Source: Chloroflexota bacterium | GTDB taxonomy: Bacteria; Chloroflexota; Anaerolineae; Aggregatilineales; Phototrophicaceae | Assembly: GCA_016223085.1 (NCBI GenBank) | Contig: JACRPS010000011.1 | Location: 304,511-363,434, forward strand | Length of the DNA stretch: 58,924 nt | Reading direction: 5' to 3' | In this document: positions 8,254 to 16,348 of the stretch, one piece after another | How the letters are laid out: every line of letters starts with the position of its first letter | Position numbering within the stretch: position 1 is the first letter of the stretch | Translations under genes and position numbers: made by a program | The notes under the pieces: generated by a model | Database searches by the model: none | Told to the model about the DNA's origin: nothing | The model's input: the letters and a program-made list of their open reading frames with translations, nothing else

Positions 8254-8832
8254 TTAGTGGATAACCGTTTCGTCCGCGCGCGGGTCAAACCAGTCTTCAC
8301 CCCAGAAGCGGCGGGCAATCGTCGCGCTCAGGCCATCGGCCCAATCCAGCACGCAATAGAACAGTTCCTGCGTCATCACCACATCCCGGTGAAGCTGTTC
8401 GGCCATTTCGAGCGAGGCTTCCACCATCTTCCGCAGCAGGGTGCGTTCCTTGCGCGACAGCCGGGGATTCTGATCGTGCAGGAAGCGCATCACATGTTCC
8501 AGTTCCAGCAGGTGATACCGTTCCAGGGCGTTGGCTGGTGTCAGCGGCGTCAGATCAATCTGGAAGTCATCGCGCAGCGTCCGAAGCGTGCGTTCGCGCA
8601 CGTCAAAATGATACTCGCGCAGCCCCAGCAGCCGCTGGTGCAGGTCTTCCGCCAGTTCGCGCAGCACGTCCACGCGCGGCGGGTCCTGTGTGATCTGCTC
8701 CTCAATGAAGTTCATCAGATGGTCCGGGCTGCCTTCCGTCAGGCAGCGTTCAAACAGATCCATCGCTTCGGAGCGCAGATAACTCAGTTCCGCCAGCAGG
8801 AATAACCCTTCCAACCGGGAGTTTTCGATCAT
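8254..8832 (-). CDS. Hypothetical helical protein
   Basis: The 192-residue protein is not one I recognise. It is acidic and almost entirely predicted helical, with repeated Leu/Glu-rich stretches (LVELEHVMRF-type heptads around 100-150) and no signal peptide, membrane segment or obvious catalytic motif. The ATG at 8832 is three bases after the DUF971 stop, so the two are probably made from one message and may act together. Confidence 0.6.
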   Translation of the reverse strand: MIENSRLEGLFLLAELSYLRSEAMDLFERCLTEGSPDHLMNFIEEQITQDPPRVDVLRELAEDLHQRLLGLREYHFDVRERTLRTLRDDFQIDLTPLTPANALERYHLLELEHVMRFLHDQNPRLSRKERTLLRKMVEASLEMAEQLHRDVVMTQELFYCVLDWADGLSATIARRFWGEDWFDPRADETVIH

Positions 8833-8835
8833 GGC

Positions 8836-9165
8836 TTATCTCTTTTCACCGGGACACAGACGGCGCAGGTAATCCCAGGTATACAGGCCGGTATGGTGGC
8901 CGTCATCCCATGTAGGCTGGAGGGCATAATTGCCCACCAGTTCCAGCGACTCGATCTGGTATGACCGTTTGGGCTTCAGTGTCAGAATATCGGTGGGGTC
9001 ATACTCGCGCCCCATAAACTCATGCCCGCCCCGGCACTCCACACATGGGCACGCCTCCCGCAGTTCGGACAGCGGATAGCGGCAGACCACCTCATCCTGC
9101 CACGTAATTTCCAGGTACGACTCCGGTTTATTCAGTGTGATGCCTTTTGGTCTTAATCCATTCAT
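8836..9165 (-). CDS. DUF971 (GBBH-like N-terminal) domain protein
   Basis: The 109-residue protein is a single DUF971 domain. It shows the hallmark opening (ITLNKPESYLEITWQD), the CPCVECRGG cysteine cluster, the ALQPTWDDGHHTG segment and the closing YTWDYLRRLC. In other bacteria this domain stands alone or is fused to Mrp/ApbC iron-sulfur carrier ATPases, and in eukaryotes it caps gamma-butyrobetaine hydroxylase. A metal- or cluster-related role is plausible but unproven. The gene is first in a two-gene unit, divergent from the lipoprotein gene at 9320. Confidence 0.85.
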   Translation of the reverse strand: MNGLRPKGITLNKPESYLEITWQDEVVCRYPLSELREACPCVECRGGHEFMGREYDPTDILTLKPKRSYQIESLELVGNYALQPTWDDGHHTGLYTWDYLRRLCPGEKR

Positions 9166-9258
9166 GCTGCTCTCAATTACCAGGGTGTGCCCTATGTCCC
9201 TATTTTACCACAGGCAAACGGTTATCCACCGATAATTCTACGATAACCCCGTCCGGTC

Positions 9259-9286
9259 TTGCAGACAATAGGGTGTTTGATACAAT
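9259..9286 (+). promoter_or_regulatory. Candidate sigma-70 promoter of the lipoprotein gene
   Basis: TTGCAG (9259-9264), a 16-nt spacer and TACAAT (9281-9286) precede the lipoprotein ATG at 9320, which has GGAG about 8 nt upstream. The expected leader is about 27 nt. Confidence 0.55.
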
Positions 9287-9319
9287 CGGACAGGCGAAGA
9301 TTAACCACCGGAGTCCTTC

Positions 9320-9970
9320 ATGCGTTATCGTCTGTTTCTGTGTCTGGCTTTGCTGTCTGTCCTGCTGGTCAGTGGATGCCAGGGGCCGCCGCCTACTCAG
9401 TATGTCCTCGTTGTGACGGCCACTCCCCTCCCGGCAGGCGGTGCAGCCACATCCGAAACGCCGGCAGAAACGCAACAGGTAGCTGCTGCCGTCACCGGAA
9501 CAGCGACAACTTCCCCCACTCCATCATCTAGCGCCACGCCGGATAGCCGCCCCACCGCTACCGTCGGCCAGATTCAGGTCGCGGAGCAGGTGTTTGAACA
9601 CGGGCGCATGTTGTGGATTCAGCCGCGCCGCCAGATATGGGTGATGATTGACAGCGGCGAGGGGCGTGGCAAGTGGCTGATTTTTGACGACACCTTTACC
9701 GAGGGCGAACCGGAATCCGACCCGGACCTGACACCCCCACCGGGTAAATATCAGCCGGAGCGTGGCTTTGGCAAGCTGTGGCGCACCAACCAGGAAGTGA
9801 ATGATGCGCTGGGCTGGGGCGTGACGCCGGAATTTGGCTACGTCAGCAATTACGAGTATCATCCTGGCGGAACGGTTGATGCGCTCGCGCCCGGCTATCA
9901 CATCCTGTTCAGTCTGTACCAGGAACGCTTCCGCTTTAACGAAGCTGACGGCACTTGGCAGAAGGAGTGA
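9320..9970 (+). CDS. Lipoprotein of unknown function
   Basis: The 216-residue protein has a lipoprotein signal peptide ending LVSGC (Cys20), followed by a Thr/Ser/Pro-rich linker to about residue 80. The globular part (about 85-216) is rich in Trp and Gly, with RMLWIQPRRQIWVMIDSG and LGWGVTPEFGYVSNYEYHPGG. I recognise no named family, though Chloroflexota genomes carry many surface lipoproteins of this layout. It lies 30 nt upstream of the six-hairpin glycosidase and may share its message. Confidence 0.75.
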   Translation: MRYRLFLCLALLSVLLVSGCQGPPPTQYVLVVTATPLPAGGAATSETPAETQQVAAAVTGTATTSPTPSSSATPDSRPTATVGQIQVAEQVFEHGRMLWIQPRRQIWVMIDSGEGRGKWLIFDDTFTEGEPESDPDLTPPPGKYQPERGFGKLWRTNQEVNDALGWGVTPEFGYVSNYEYHPGGTVDALAPGYHILFSLYQERFRFNEADGTWQKE

Positions 9971-10000
9971 CCGCGCGGCGCTCTACAAGGTGGGGATTTC

Positions 10001-12409
10001 ATGACCAAGCTACGCCGCTGGCAGTTGAATGCTACTGACCCGCTTTCGCTGCAACTGGCCGCCGATGCGCGGCTGTGCCCCACCGATTACACCGACGATC
10101 AGGCCTGGGAACTGACACTCGGTACGCTGGACTCGCCCGCGCTGGTGCTGGCGACCCGCTATGGCGGGCGCGCCGGGCTGGTCAGCCTGCTGCCGATGTG
10201 GAATCACGATGGCCGCGCCTTTTACCAGGCGCAGGCTTACGCCAAACCACCCTACGTTACCGGCTTCGCCCCCGGCTATCTGCGCGTGCAGGCCACGCTC
10301 ACGTCGCAACTGGCACTGCAAGCCGAATACTGGGTGATGGAATCCCACGCGGTCGGCGCGCGGTTTACCGTCGCCAACGCCCATGTCGAACCGACGACCG
10401 TGCGGCTCGACCTGTTCGCGCACATCGGCATGAGCGGCAAGGAAATGCCGCCCCGTCTGCTGCCGCTGCCCGGTGGAGAAAGCGCGCTGCACCTCGGCAA
10501 AATCGGCAACCTGCATCCGGTCGTCGCGCTGGCCGGCGCATCGGCCACCGACGCTGACAACCCCCTGGTCACACCCAAAATCGGGCGCACGGTCACGATA
10601 GAAGGCCGGCAGAAAGCCGTTTTCCAGTGGGTCCACGCCGGGCTGCACAGCCCGAACGAATCCCTGACGCTGGCGCAACACTGGCTGAAACAGGACTGGG
10701 ACAAATATTTTAAACGTATCGAGCAGGCGGCGGAAGCCCTGCCGGACATCGAAACCGGCGACGCTGACCTGGATGCCACGATTGCGTTTTCCACGCAGCA
10801 GTTGGTACACAGCGCGCTCAAGCCCGCGCGCAGCCTGCCGTATCATTCGTTTGTAGCCGTGCGTGGGCCGGGACGCGGCTTCAGCCCGCGCGGCGACGGC
10901 AGCGACCATGACCGCGCCTGGAGCGGCCAGACACCGACGCTGGCGTATCTGGCGGCGCTGGGGCTGGCTTCGATTGACGCGACAATCGCGCAGGGCATCG
11001 TCCGCAACTATCTGGCGGTCCAGCAGCCGGACGGCTGGATTGACTGGAAACCCGGCCTCGCCGGGCAGCAGCAGGGCAGCCTGTGCCTGCCGATTCTGGC
11101 GCGGCTGGCATGGGGTATCTTCCAGTACACGGAAGATACACCGTTCCTGCACGAAGTTTTCCCTGGCCTGCTGAAGTTCTTTGATCGCTGGCTGAAGCTC
11201 GACGCCGACGGTGATGGCCTGCCCGAATGGCAGAACGAGCCGCAGACCGGCTACGTCTTTTTTCCAACGTTCGCCGTGTGGCAGCCCTGGGGACAGAAAG
11301 CCGACATCCGCCTGGTTGAAACACCCGATCTGTTGGCGTACCTGTTGTCGGAAGCCAAGAGCCTGAAGGAAATCGCCTATTTTCTACGGAACGACGAGGC
11401 TGAAAAACAGCTTAACGAAGCAGTCACGCGGCTGCAAACGGCGCTGGACAGCCTGTGGCACGAAGGCCGTTATGCCTACCGCGACCGGGACAGCCATCTC
11501 ACGACAACCGGCAGACCGATCATCACCGACGCGCGAGGCGAAGAATTCTTCCCCGCCGAAGACCTGACGCCGCCCAACCGCGTCATCATCGAAATCTCCG
11601 GTGGCGTGAACCTGACCCCCCGTGTGACTCTCAAACTCGATGGCGTAGACGCAAACGGCCAGCCGATCAGCGAAACGGCGACGCAAGCTGATTTCATCTG
11701 GGTGCACAGTCGGGGCGCGTACACCAGCCGCACCGTCTTTGCCCGCCTTGACCGCGTGACGCTGGAAGGGCTAAGCCGTGTCTACCGTGTGGACATCAGC
11801 AGCGTTGATACGACTCGGCTGGACATCAACGCGCTGCTGCCGCTGTGGTCAGCGGGGATTCCGCCGGAACGGGCGACCGCGCTGGCTGCGCTGCTGACCG
11901 ACCCGGCACACTTCTGGCGACCGACCGGCGTGACGATGTGCTCCGCCACCGACCCCAATTTTGACCCCTCCAACGCCGATGGCTGCGGCGGCGTGTGGCC
12001 GTTCTGGCTGACCCTGCTGGGTGAAGGGCTGATCGAATACAACCAGCCGGACGTGGCCGCCGACATGCTCAAGCGACTGCTGGCCGCCCAGACTGCCAGT
12101 CTTAAGGAACAGAAAACCCTGTCCGAGTTTTACCATAGTGATGAGAGTCACGGGCTGGGCGAACCGGGGAATATCGGCGGATTCGTTCCGTTACACCTGC
12201 TGCTGCGGGTGATCGGCGTGCGGGTGATTTCGGCGCGGAAGGTCTGGACCGGCGGCCCGTTTGTCTGGGGGGCGCCGGTGGCGGTACGGCAGCACGGTGT
12301 AGTTGTCCGGCGCAGCCCGGACGGCACGCGCGTGGAATTCCCAACCGGGCACGTGGTCGAACTGGCAAACGATAGCTGGCAGGAAGTGATTGACCCCAAA
12401 CTCGCCTGA
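10001..12409 (+). CDS. Six-hairpin (alpha/alpha)6 glycosidase-like protein
   Basis: The 802-residue protein has a beta-sandwich N-terminal half (to about 250) and an (alpha/alpha)6 toroid. The region PDGWIDWKPGL, the metal-loop-like DADGDGLPEWQNEPQTG and the late LSEFYHSDESHGLGEPG are typical of the GH63/GH15-like six-hairpin superfamily. A beta insert of unknown role (about 515-600) splits the barrel. No signal peptide is seen, so a cytoplasmic role in processing imported sugars is likely. It follows the lipoprotein gene by 30 nt. Exact GH family and substrate are not certain; GH63-like alpha-glycosidases are the closest reading. Confidence 0.7.
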   Translation: MTKLRRWQLNATDPLSLQLAADARLCPTDYTDDQAWELTLGTLDSPALVLATRYGGRAGLVSLLPMWNHDGRAFYQAQAYAKPPYVTGFAPGYLRVQATLTSQLALQAEYWVMESHAVGARFTVANAHVEPTTVRLDLFAHIGMSGKEMPPRLLPLPGGESALHLGKIGNLHPVVALAGASATDADNPLVTPKIGRTVTIEGRQKAVFQWVHAGLHSPNESLTLAQHWLKQDWDKYFKRIEQAAEALPDIETGDADLDATIAFSTQQLVHSALKPARSLPYHSFVAVRGPGRGFSPRGDGSDHDRAWSGQTPTLAYLAALGLASIDATIAQGIVRNYLAVQQPDGWIDWKPGLAGQQQGSLCLPILARLAWGIFQYTEDTPFLHEVFPGLLKFFDRWLKLDADGDGLPEWQNEPQTGYVFFPTFAVWQPWGQKADIRLVETPDLLAYLLSEAKSLKEIAYFLRNDEAEKQLNEAVTRLQTALDSLWHEGRYAYRDRDSHLTTTGRPIITDARGEEFFPAEDLTPPNRVIIEISGGVNLTPRVTLKLDGVDANGQPISETATQADFIWVHSRGAYTSRTVFARLDRVTLEGLSRVYRVDISSVDTTRLDINALLPLWSAGIPPERATALAALLTDPAHFWRPTGVTMCSATDPNFDPSNADGCGGVWPFWLTLLGEGLIEYNQPDVAADMLKRLLAAQTASLKEQKTLSEFYHSDESHGLGEPGNIGGFVPLHLLLRVIGVRVISARKVWTGGPFVWGAPVAVRQHGVVVRRSPDGTRVEFPTGHVVELANDSWQEVIDPKLA

Positions 12410-12432
12410 GCTGCACCCGGACGGATGCCAAA

Positions 12433-13464
12433 ATGCCCGACAACAATTATGCTCCGGCTTATGAGTTTTTGTTCCGCAGCACGCTCGACGGCATTCTGGT
12501 AGCCGATCAAACGCAGCTTATCCGGCAAATTAATCCGGCGGCGGCGGCGATGCTGGCGGTGACGGTGGACGAGGTGATCGGCCAATCGCCGGAGCAGATT
12601 TTCCGCCATAATCCGGCGCTGGTGAACCTGTTCACCCGTAGCGGCGACCAGATGCTCAACGTGCGCCTGCCCAAGCGCCGCATCGCGGTGGGCATCGCTA
12701 CCTCCCTGCCGGATGGCAGCCGCATGGTGCTGCTGCAGGATATCACCGAAAAGCAGGAACTGGAATCGCGGCGCGAGGCGCTGGTTTCGACCATCGCCCA
12801 TGACCTGCGCAACCCGATTTCCGCGCTGACCGGCTTTGCCGACCTGATAGATAAATTTGGTGACCTGAATCCGCAGCAGGACAAATTCCTGACCCGCATC
12901 CGGCAAACCGCGTCCAAGCTGTACGACGTGGTGGGGTCATTGGTTGATCTGGCCTGGATTGAAGCCGGGATGCCGCTGGGACACCGTCCGATTGAGCTGG
13001 GCGAGATTATCAGCCGCACGGTCAGCGAATTAAGTTCGCTGGCGCTGGAACGCCGGATGAGCATCGCCGTCTCGGTGCAGGACCCAATGCCGGTGGTGAT
13101 GGGCGACCCGGAACGCATGAAAACTGTCATTTACAACCTGCTGCACAACGCGCTGATCTACTCCGAGCCGGAACAGGCCGTCGCCATTCATGCCTGGGGT
13201 GACGAGCACGAGGCTTACGTTAGCGTGGCCGACCGGGGTATTGGCATCGCTGACGACGAACTGGAACTGATCTTCGACCGGCTCTACCGTTCCCGCGACG
13301 AGCGCGTGCGGGCTACGTCCGGCGGCGGGCTGGGACTCACAGTCGCCAAAACGATCATCACCCGGCTGGGCGGCGCGATCTGGGCATCGAGCAACCTGGG
13401 CGCGGGCAGCACCTTCACCTTCGTGCTTCCGGCAGTTCACTCCGGCGCATATGAGAAAGATTAA
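12433..13464 (+). CDS. PAS-domain sensor histidine kinase (soluble)
   Basis: Domain order in 343 residues: a PAS sensor (about 8-100), a HisKA dimerisation helix with H123 in STIAHDLRNP, and a HATPase domain (N box LLHNALIYS, G1 DRGIGIAD, G2 GGGLGL). There is no membrane segment, so it senses a cytoplasmic cue. The 3' end overlaps the GHMP kinase gene by 14 nt, which couples the two. No response regulator is adjacent; the lone receiver proteins at 7710, 29871 and 45551 are possible partners. Confidence 0.9.
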   Translation: MPDNNYAPAYEFLFRSTLDGILVADQTQLIRQINPAAAAMLAVTVDEVIGQSPEQIFRHNPALVNLFTRSGDQMLNVRLPKRRIAVGIATSLPDGSRMVLLQDITEKQELESRREALVSTIAHDLRNPISALTGFADLIDKFGDLNPQQDKFLTRIRQTASKLYDVVGSLVDLAWIEAGMPLGHRPIELGEIISRTVSELSSLALERRMSIAVSVQDPMPVVMGDPERMKTVIYNLLHNALIYSEPEQAVAIHAWGDEHEAYVSVADRGIGIADDELELIFDRLYRSRDERVRATSGGGLGLTVAKTIITRLGGAIWASSNLGAGSTFTFVLPAVHSGAYEKD

Positions 13465-14362
13465 GATCACCCTTCCCGCCACCGCCACCAGCCTGGGGCC
13501 AGGCTTAAACAGCCTGGGTCTGGCGCTTGGCCTGTACTGCACCGTCGAAGTCAGCGAACGGCGCGACGAAACGCTGCTGGTCGAAACCGAGGGCGAAGGC
13601 GCGGGGCATTACCCGGTCGGGCTGCGCCATCCGGTTGTGCTGGGCATGATGCGCGTGTTTCAGCAGCAGGAACGCGCGCCGCTGGGTCTGACCGTGCGCA
13701 TCAACAGCCGCATCCCGCCGGACAGCGGCCTGGGGGCGGAAGCGGCATTTTGGGTAGCCGGCATCATCGCCGCCAATAATATACTGAATAATCCTTACGC
13801 CCGCCCTCAGGTGCTGGAGATGGCTGCCCGCTACAGCCGCCAGCCGGACAGCGCCGTGACGACCATTCTCGGCGGGTTGACCGCCAGCCTGCTTGATGGT
13901 GATACGCTGATCTACCGCGCCTTTTCCGCCGCGCCCCTGACCGTCGCCGTCGTCCTGCCGGAACTCCACGACTACGCGGCGGAAGTGCGCCGGGGCAGGC
14001 CGGAACGCATCCCTATGGCGGATGCGCTGTACAACCTCAGCCGCGCGCCCCTGCTGGCCGAGGCGCTGCGCGCAGGCGACCTGAGCCTGATCGCCCAGGT
14101 GCTCCACGATAAACTGCGGCTGCCGCACCTCAAGCCCCATATCCCCGGCTACGACCGCGCCGTTGACGTGGCGCTGCGCACCGGCGCGGCTGCCGTCACA
14201 TTAAGCGGCGACGGCCCGGCCATAATCGCCTTTGCCGACAGCGACCACCGCCGCGTTGCTACCACAATGGAGGTGGCGTTTGAAAATGTGGGTGTCAAGG
14301 CGCGCTCCTGGGTGCTGCCGGTGGATACGCAGGGTGTCGTCGTCAGCGTGGCCGGGTCGTAA
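13451..14362 (+). CDS. GHMP kinase, homoserine kinase-like, with altered phosphate loop
   Basis: The 303-residue protein has the GHMP fold and is closest in pattern to ThrB: the opening ITLPATATSLGPGLNSLGLALGLY matches the PATxANLGPGFD start of homoserine kinases, and GAAAVTLSGDGPAIIAF matches the third GHMP motif. The second motif, normally P-x3-GLGSSxA, reads P90-D-S-G93-L-G95-A96-E97-A98, so both phosphate-contacting serines are gone. In homoserine kinase this loop holds the ATP phosphates, so activity may be changed. If active it would make O-phosphohomoserine for threonine. It overlaps the upstream kinase gene by 14 nt; no other thr gene is in the window. Confidence 0.75.
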   Translation: MRKIKITLPATATSLGPGLNSLGLALGLYCTVEVSERRDETLLVETEGEGAGHYPVGLRHPVVLGMMRVFQQQERAPLGLTVRINSRIPPDSGLGAEAAFWVAGIIAANNILNNPYARPQVLEMAARYSRQPDSAVTTILGGLTASLLDGDTLIYRAFSAAPLTVAVVLPELHDYAAEVRRGRPERIPMADALYNLSRAPLLAEALRAGDLSLIAQVLHDKLRLPHLKPHIPGYDRAVDVALRTGAAAVTLSGDGPAIIAFADSDHRRVATTMEVAFENVGVKARSWVLPVDTQGVVVSVAGS

Positions 14363-14413
14363 GACTCATCTTTCGCTCATGCAACCGGAGGATAATAAAT
14401 ACGGTTTGTCGTT

Positions 14414-14443
14414 GTAGGGGCGGGTTTCTAAACCTGCCCCTAC
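14414..14443. repeat. Palindromic intergenic repeat, copy 3
   Basis: GTAGGGGCGGGTTT and AAACCTGCCCCTAC pair with one mismatch around a CT centre (30 nt). It occupies the gap between the GHMP kinase and the ABC exporter. Confidence 0.85.
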
Positions 14444-14464
14444 GGTTATGTAAGGACTACAGCA

Positions 14465-16267
14465 ATGTTCAGGGTTAGACGTGTTCGCCGTGACCCCGCC
14501 GTCGAGGCCGAAACACCGGATGTGCCGGTGAAGTGGCGGCGCTTGATAAGCTATCTTCGCCCGTACCGCGCCCGGATGGCGCTGGCGATTCTGGCGTCGG
14601 CGGCCAGCGCCGGGTTAAGCCTGGTGTTCCCGGCGGTTATCAGCAATGTCGTGGACTCGGTGCTCAGGCACGGTGACGCCGGGCAGCTAGACCGCGTGAC
14701 CGGGCTGCTACTGGTAGTGTTTCTGCTGCGGTCGGTCACGTCGCTGCTGGAAAACTACAACCTGAACTACGTCGGTGAGCGCATCGTGGTTGACCTGGGC
14801 GTGCAGCTTTACCGCCACCTGCAAAGCCTGTCGCTTGGCTTTTTTGCCACCCGGCGCGTTGGGGAACTGGTGTCCCGCATCAGTCGCGACGTGACGGTGA
14901 TGCGCGGCGTGCTGACCAACAACGTCAACGTGCTGCTGCAGCAAAGCCTGATTATGGCCGGGTCGGTCGTCGTCATGCTGGCGCTGAACTGGCGGCTGAC
15001 GCTGTTTATTCTGGCGCTGACGCCGGTCATTATCGCCATCGGCGCGATCTTCGGTTTCTGGTTGCAGCGCAACACCACCAAAATCCAGGACGAACTGGCC
15101 GGTTCGACCGTCGTCGTCGAAGAATCGCTGCAAAACGTGCGCGAAGTGAAAAGTTTCGTGCGCGAACCATACGAGATTGAACGCTACGAAGGCGCGATCA
15201 CGCGGGCATTCCGCGCCACGCTCAGGCAGCTTCGCATCCGTTCCATCTTCGGGCCGCTGATCGCCTTCCTCGGCTTTGGCGGGCTGGCGCTGGTGCTGTG
15301 GTTCGGCGGGCGCGAAGTACTGGCAGGCCGGCTGACCGGCGGCGAACTGGTCGGCTTTTTGATCTACGGCCTGACGGTCGCCGGGGCGCTCGGTTCGATG
15401 GTCGGGCTGTACACGCAATTTCAGGAAGCATTAGGCGCGACCAAGCGAGTCTTTCAAATCCTCGATACGCCCCCTGATGTGACCGACGCGCCGGACGCGA
15501 AGCCGCTGGGCCGTGTCCAGGGGCGTATCACGTTTGATAAGGTGAGCTTCAGTTACGAGGCGCGGCAGGAAGTGCTGCACAGCATCAACCTCGACATCGC
15601 GCCCGGCGAAATCCTGGCACTGGTTGGTCCCAGCGGCGCAGGTAAAAGCACGATTTTTAACCTGATTCCCCGCTTCTACGACCCAACCGAGGGCATGGTC
15701 TGCGTGGACGGCGTGGACGTGCGCGCGGTGACGCAGGCCAGCCTGCGCGAACAAATCGGCATCGTGCCGCAGGAAACGCTGCTGTTCGGCGGCACAATCC
15801 GCGAGAACATCCGCTACGGGCGGCTGGATGCGACCGAAGATGAGATCATCGCTGCCGCCAGAGCCGCCAACGCGCACGACTTCATCCTGGAACTGCCTGA
15901 CCAGTACGAAACGATGGTGGGCGAACGCGGCATCCGTCTCAGCGGCGGCCAGCGCCAGCGGGTGGCGATTGCCCGCGCCATCCTCAAGGACCCGCGCATC
16001 CTGCTGCTGGACGAAGCCACCTCCAGCCTGGACAGCGAGAGCGAACATCTGGTGCAGGAAGCGTTAGGCCGGCTGATGCAGAACCGCACGACCGTCATTA
16101 TCGCGCACCGCCTGAGCACGACGAAAGTCGCCGACCGAATTGCCGTGCTGGATAAAGGCCAGATCATCGAACTGGGCACGCATGACGAACTGATGGCGCA
16201 GGACGGCCTGTACGCCAAACTGTACACTATGCAGTTCCGCGAGGACTGGCTCGAAGAAATGAGTTAA
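14465..16267 (+). CDS. ABC exporter, fused membrane and ATPase domains (MsbA-like)
   Basis: The 600-residue half-transporter has six membrane helices (about 35-320) and a full ATPase: Walker A GPSGAGKST (K394), ABC signature LSGGQ (492-496), Walker B ending D516-E517, and the H-loop in IIAHRLST. It would work as a homodimer. The family moves lipids, peptides or drugs outward; nothing here tells which. The ATG at 14465 has AAGGA about 9 nt upstream. It stands alone downstream of a palindromic repeat and ends against a convergent gene. Confidence 0.93.
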   Translation: MFRVRRVRRDPAVEAETPDVPVKWRRLISYLRPYRARMALAILASAASAGLSLVFPAVISNVVDSVLRHGDAGQLDRVTGLLLVVFLLRSVTSLLENYNLNYVGERIVVDLGVQLYRHLQSLSLGFFATRRVGELVSRISRDVTVMRGVLTNNVNVLLQQSLIMAGSVVVMLALNWRLTLFILALTPVIIAIGAIFGFWLQRNTTKIQDELAGSTVVVEESLQNVREVKSFVREPYEIERYEGAITRAFRATLRQLRIRSIFGPLIAFLGFGGLALVLWFGGREVLAGRLTGGELVGFLIYGLTVAGALGSMVGLYTQFQEALGATKRVFQILDTPPDVTDAPDAKPLGRVQGRITFDKVSFSYEARQEVLHSINLDIAPGEILALVGPSGAGKSTIFNLIPRFYDPTEGMVCVDGVDVRAVTQASLREQIGIVPQETLLFGGTIRENIRYGRLDATEDEIIAAARAANAHDFILELPDQYETMVGERGIRLSGGQRQRVAIARAILKDPRILLLDEATSSLDSESEHLVQEALGRLMQNRTTVIIAHRLSTTKVADRIAVLDKGQIIELGTHDELMAQDGLYAKLYTMQFREDWLEEMS

Positions 16268-16273
16268 AGACGT

Positions 16274-16348
16274 AACCCAGAGGTTCAGAGACACAGGGAT
16301 TGATGGCTTTATAATCTCTGTGCCTCTGCATCTCCGTGTCTCGGGGTT
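16274..16348. repeat. CAGAG(A/G)CACAG inverted-repeat element
   Basis: CAGAGACACAGGG (left) and CTCTGTGCCTCTG (right) pair imperfectly, flanked by AACCC and GGGTT ends. It fills the gap between the convergent ABC exporter and VWA genes, and its right end overlaps the VWA stop codon. A related unit is at 26767. Confidence 0.7.
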
